Under the pieces are notes generated by a model. It made no database searches. It saw only the letters and a list, made by a program, of their open reading frames with translations, and was not told where the DNA came from. From an uncultured Prevotella sp. (lineage in GTDB: Bacteria > Bacteroidota > Bacteroidia > Bacteroidales > Bacteroidaceae), in the NCBI GenBank assembly GCA_905233425.1, contig CAJOEC010000010.1, forward strand, positions 1-60,865: 60,865 nucleotides of DNA, in the 5' to 3' direction. Shown here one piece after another: positions 57,665 through 60,865 of this stretch (the stretch's first letter is position 1; the number at the start of each line of letters is the position of its first letter). A program made the translations under genes and the position numbers.

Positions 57665-57934
57665 TCAGTGTCTCAGTGTGAGAGTCGTCGCCAACATCAG
57701 CACATACAATATTATTATACATAGTGCGAACTGACGGGCCTCTGCCTTGTCGTCGGTCAGGATGATGACCACCGCTGCCGTTGTACCTATCAGCAACATC
57801 CTTATTGCTGCCATTATTAGGTAGAAATGCACCAAGTGCTCCGGCGAGCGTTGTTTCACGTAGTCATAGCCCTTTACGTAGGCCACTCCGAGGAGGGTTA
57901 TCAGCAGCGTGGAAAGGAATACAGCGAGAACCAT
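57665..57934 (-). CDS. small membrane protein of the ATP synthase operon
   Basis: An 89-residue protein with three likely membrane helices (VLAVFLSTLLITLLGVAYV; FYLIMAAIRMLLIGTTAAVVIIL; FALCIIILYVLMLATTL). Its place between atpC and atpB and its shape recall AtpI-like assembly factors, but I see no diagnostic motif. Role in Fo assembly is inference from position. Confidence 0.75.
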   Translation of the reverse strand: MVLAVFLSTLLITLLGVAYVKGYDYVKQRSPEHLVHFYLIMAAIRMLLIGTTAAVVIILTDDKAEARQFALCIIILYVLMLATTLTLRH

Positions 57935-57970
57935 ACAGCCTTAGCGCTTGTCAGCCCCCCGACTTAGGGG

Positions 57971-58207
57971 CTACTGGGCTTGCAGCTCCACGCACACCGA
58001 CACCTCGTTCTTCTGCACCTTGACGAAGCCGCCGGTGACAGACAGCTGCTTGCCGTCGTACTCCACGACACCTTTCTGCAGCGACGAGATGATGGGCGCG
58101 TGATCCTTGAGAATCTCGAAGCTACCCCTCATGCCGGGCACCTTCACGCTCTCCACCTCACCTTCGAACTCCACCCTTTCGGGCGATACTATCTTTAACT
58201 TCAGCAT
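57971..58207 (-). CDS. atpC: ATP synthase F1 subunit epsilon (short form)
   Basis: A 78-residue epsilon subunit holding only the N-terminal beta-sandwich (LKIVSPERVEFEGEVESVKVPG, GSFEILKDHAPIISSL). The C-terminal two-helix domain that inhibits ATP hydrolysis in E. coli is missing. Such short forms occur in this phylum, so this is not a truncation. It starts 3 bp after atpD. Confidence 0.93.
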   Translation of the reverse strand: MLKLKIVSPERVEFEGEVESVKVPGMRGSFEILKDHAPIISSLQKGVVEYDGKQLSVTGGFVKVQKNEVSVCVELQAQ

Positions 58208-58210
58208 ATC

Positions 58211-59740
<1,530 letters not shown>

Positions 59741-59778
59741 CTAATATATTAAGATGTTTTGTTTTCCTTAGTCGTGTG

Positions 59779-59809
59779 CAAAGGTAATCATTTTTTTTTA
59801 TATCACAAA
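59779..59809 (-). promoter_or_regulatory. promoter of the ATP synthase operon
   Basis: On the minus strand: TTTG, 19 bp, TACCTTTG, about 40 bp before the atpD start. The spacer is very A-rich. Confidence 0.6.
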
Positions 59810-59877
59810 AAATAATTCATGTTTTTCTCTTATTTTCCGAAAAAAGTCATTTCACAGGAAAAATAGGATTCATTCTG

Positions 59878-60865
59878 TCAGTAGTTTTTCCATTCCGTGA
59901 TGTTACGCTCCTTCGACGAGAAGGCGAGGCCAACCTTCGTGATGGGTCTTCCGTCGAGGGCGTATTTATCAACGTAGCCGCGCTCGTCTATCTGCTGCAG
60001 GGCAGCGTCGGCAGTGTCGTCGTATTTCAGCTCCATGATGTATATTCCCTTCGGCATCTTCAGCGTCAGGTCAGCACGGCCTTTGGACGAGAGATCTTCG
60101 GCCACCACGTCGGCCCCGAACGAGACGAAGAGCGTGTAGAGCATTGCGTGGAAGTGGTGCTCGTTCTTGTCGTCAATCATGTAGGGAACACCTGCGAAGA
60201 ACACCTTCAGGGCGTCGATGAAAGCCGCGAGGTCGCCGTCGTCGCGGAAGTCGAGCCAGGCGTCCAGAAACGCCGAGCGGTTGCGATTGTCGGCCTGCGT
60301 ATGGGTGACATAGCGGTAGAGGCTTGTGGCAAATCCCTTGCGCACCTCTTTGTTGGGGAAGCCCAGCACGTACTGGTCGCGGTGTGGCAGGTATTCCTTG
60401 ATGGTCAGGTAGCCGCTTTGGTAGAGCACTGGCAGCGGGGCCTCATAGCTGTCGAAGGGCTGGTCGAAGGCGCCGGCCTCACATCTCGTGCCGTCGATAT
60501 CTGCCATGTCAATGGGCGGCATGTTGGCAAGCATGTGGAAGAGCGACGAGGGCGTGGCACTGTCGAACCAGTAGCTGCCCACCTTGCCATTGTTAAACGC
60601 CTTGACCAGACTGAAGGGATTGTACATATCGGTTTTCTCTTCGCTGAAATGATAGCCGTCGTAGTTCTCCTTCAGTTCGGCAAGCATCGCCTCGTAGGTC
60701 TGTCCTTTCTTGCCGGCCAGAAGTTCGATGTCTGGCCGCAGGGTGGTGACCAGTTCATCCTCCGATATGCCGCAGATGGTCTCATAGGCCGGAACCATCG
60801 AGATGTTGTTCAGGTTGTTGAGCTTGCTGAAGATGCCCATCTGCGAGAATTTCGAGATGCCGGTG
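59878..60865 (-). CDS. AAA-ATPase-like / PD-(D/E)XK nuclease family protein, partial
   Basis: The 3' part (about 329 codons) of a gene that enters from the right edge; the reading frame is open across the edge (TGISKFSQMGIFSKLNNLNNISM). The C-terminal nuclease-like domain shows SKGRADLTLKMPKGIYIMELKYD, where D and ExK fit a PD-(D/E)XK core. The N-terminal AAA-like domain with its P-loop is outside the window. Such proteins occur in many copies in Bacteroidales; function is not established. Confidence 0.88.
   Translation of the reverse strand, partial: TGISKFSQMGIFSKLNNLNNISMVPAYETICGISEDELVTTLRPDIELLAGKKGQTYEAMLAELKENYDGYHFSEEKTDMYNPFSLVKAFNNGKVGSYWFDSATPSSLFHMLANMPPIDMADIDGTRCEAGAFDQPFDSYEAPLPVLYQSGYLTIKEYLPHRDQYVLGFPNKEVRKGFATSLYRYVTHTQADNRNRSAFLDAWLDFRDDGDLAAFIDALKVFFAGVPYMIDDKNEHHFHAMLYTLFVSFGADVVAEDLSSKGRADLTLKMPKGIYIMELKYDDTADAALQQIDERGYVDKYALDGRPITKVGLAFSSKERNITEWKNY

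Noticed and set aside
57971..58207. Truncated atpC pseudogene
   Set aside because: The missing C-terminal helical domain is a normal variation in this phylum, and the beta-sandwich is complete.

Overview
The window looks like chromosomal DNA of a Bacteroidales bacterium, most likely Prevotellaceae (Prevotella/Segatella-like). Three things point there. Promoters have the Bacteroidota form (TTTG, 19-20 bp, TAnnTTTG) and most genes lack an obvious Shine-Dalgarno site. The gene clusters are phylum-typical: a MoxR/DUF58/BatA-BatB-BatC aerotolerance cluster, paired HU/IHF-like genes, a DUF5686 protein, a RpoD/SigA-type primary sigma factor, and an ATP synthase operon ordered atpD-atpC-small membrane gene-atpB-atpE-atpF-atpH-atpA-atpG. 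atpB also has the N-terminal signal-peptide extension seen in this phylum. No rRNA or tRNA gene was recognised.

Layout. 1-1.3 kb: 5' end of an L-serine dehydratase gene and a long gene-free, repeat-rich stretch. 1.3-9.3 kb: two HU-like genes, then the Bat cluster, interrupted between batB and batC by a gene for a REP-associated (HUH/Y1) transposase-like protein. 9.3-14.7 kb (minus): zinc metalloprotease and uvrA, translationally coupled. 15.1-20.8 kb: MNT/HEPN toxin-antitoxin-like pair, DUF1846 protein, rarA (minus), tsaD and pncC. 20.8-26.6 kb: manC and gmd (GDP-mannose to the GDP-fucose/rhamnose precursor), split by a lower-GC restriction-modification cassette with two C5-cytosine methyltransferases and a probable PD-(D/E)XK endonuclease. 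26.7-31.4 kb: sodium:solute symporter, ABC ATPase, ilvB-ilvN. 31.5-39.2 kb: DUF5686 protein, primary sigma factor, von Willebrand lipoprotein, then a lipoprotein, ECF sigma factor and anti-sigma/beta-barrel protein. 39.2-44.3 kb (minus): PL11 rhamnogalacturonan lyase, lpxD, amidohydrolase, aldo/keto reductase. 44.4-52.2 kb (minus): TolC/RND/adaptor efflux system headed by a 7TM-HD phosphohydrolase. 52.3-59.7 kb (minus): complete ATP synthase operon. The right edge holds a partial AAA-ATPase-like/PD-(D/E)XK nuclease family gene.

The striking feature is the density of short structured repeats, between genes and in frame inside them. I see: (1) four arrays of exactly 22-bp period, three with a shared dyad plan of 6-bp arm, 5-nt loop, 6-bp arm, 5-nt spacer, and of at least three unrelated sequences, all beside promoters of housekeeping genes; (2) heptamer (7-bp) repeat tracts at a dozen loci, which form the signal-peptide cores of two Bat proteins, 21 residues of IlvB, and inserts in the PL11 lyase, TolC and probably UvrA; (3) a composite palindromic element bounded by AGACCC/GGGTCT that spans the ilvB-ilvN junction and recurs as a 39-codon in-frame insert in the RND pump, where its right half encodes almost the same peptide in the same frame; (4) a REP-like palindrome family, intergenic near the left end and in frame in the anti-sigma gene. 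Several genes take their stop codon, and one or two their start codon, from a repeat. The HUH protein, itself carrying in-frame palindromes and a second Rossmann-like domain, is the obvious candidate mobiliser for some of these families, but that link is inference.
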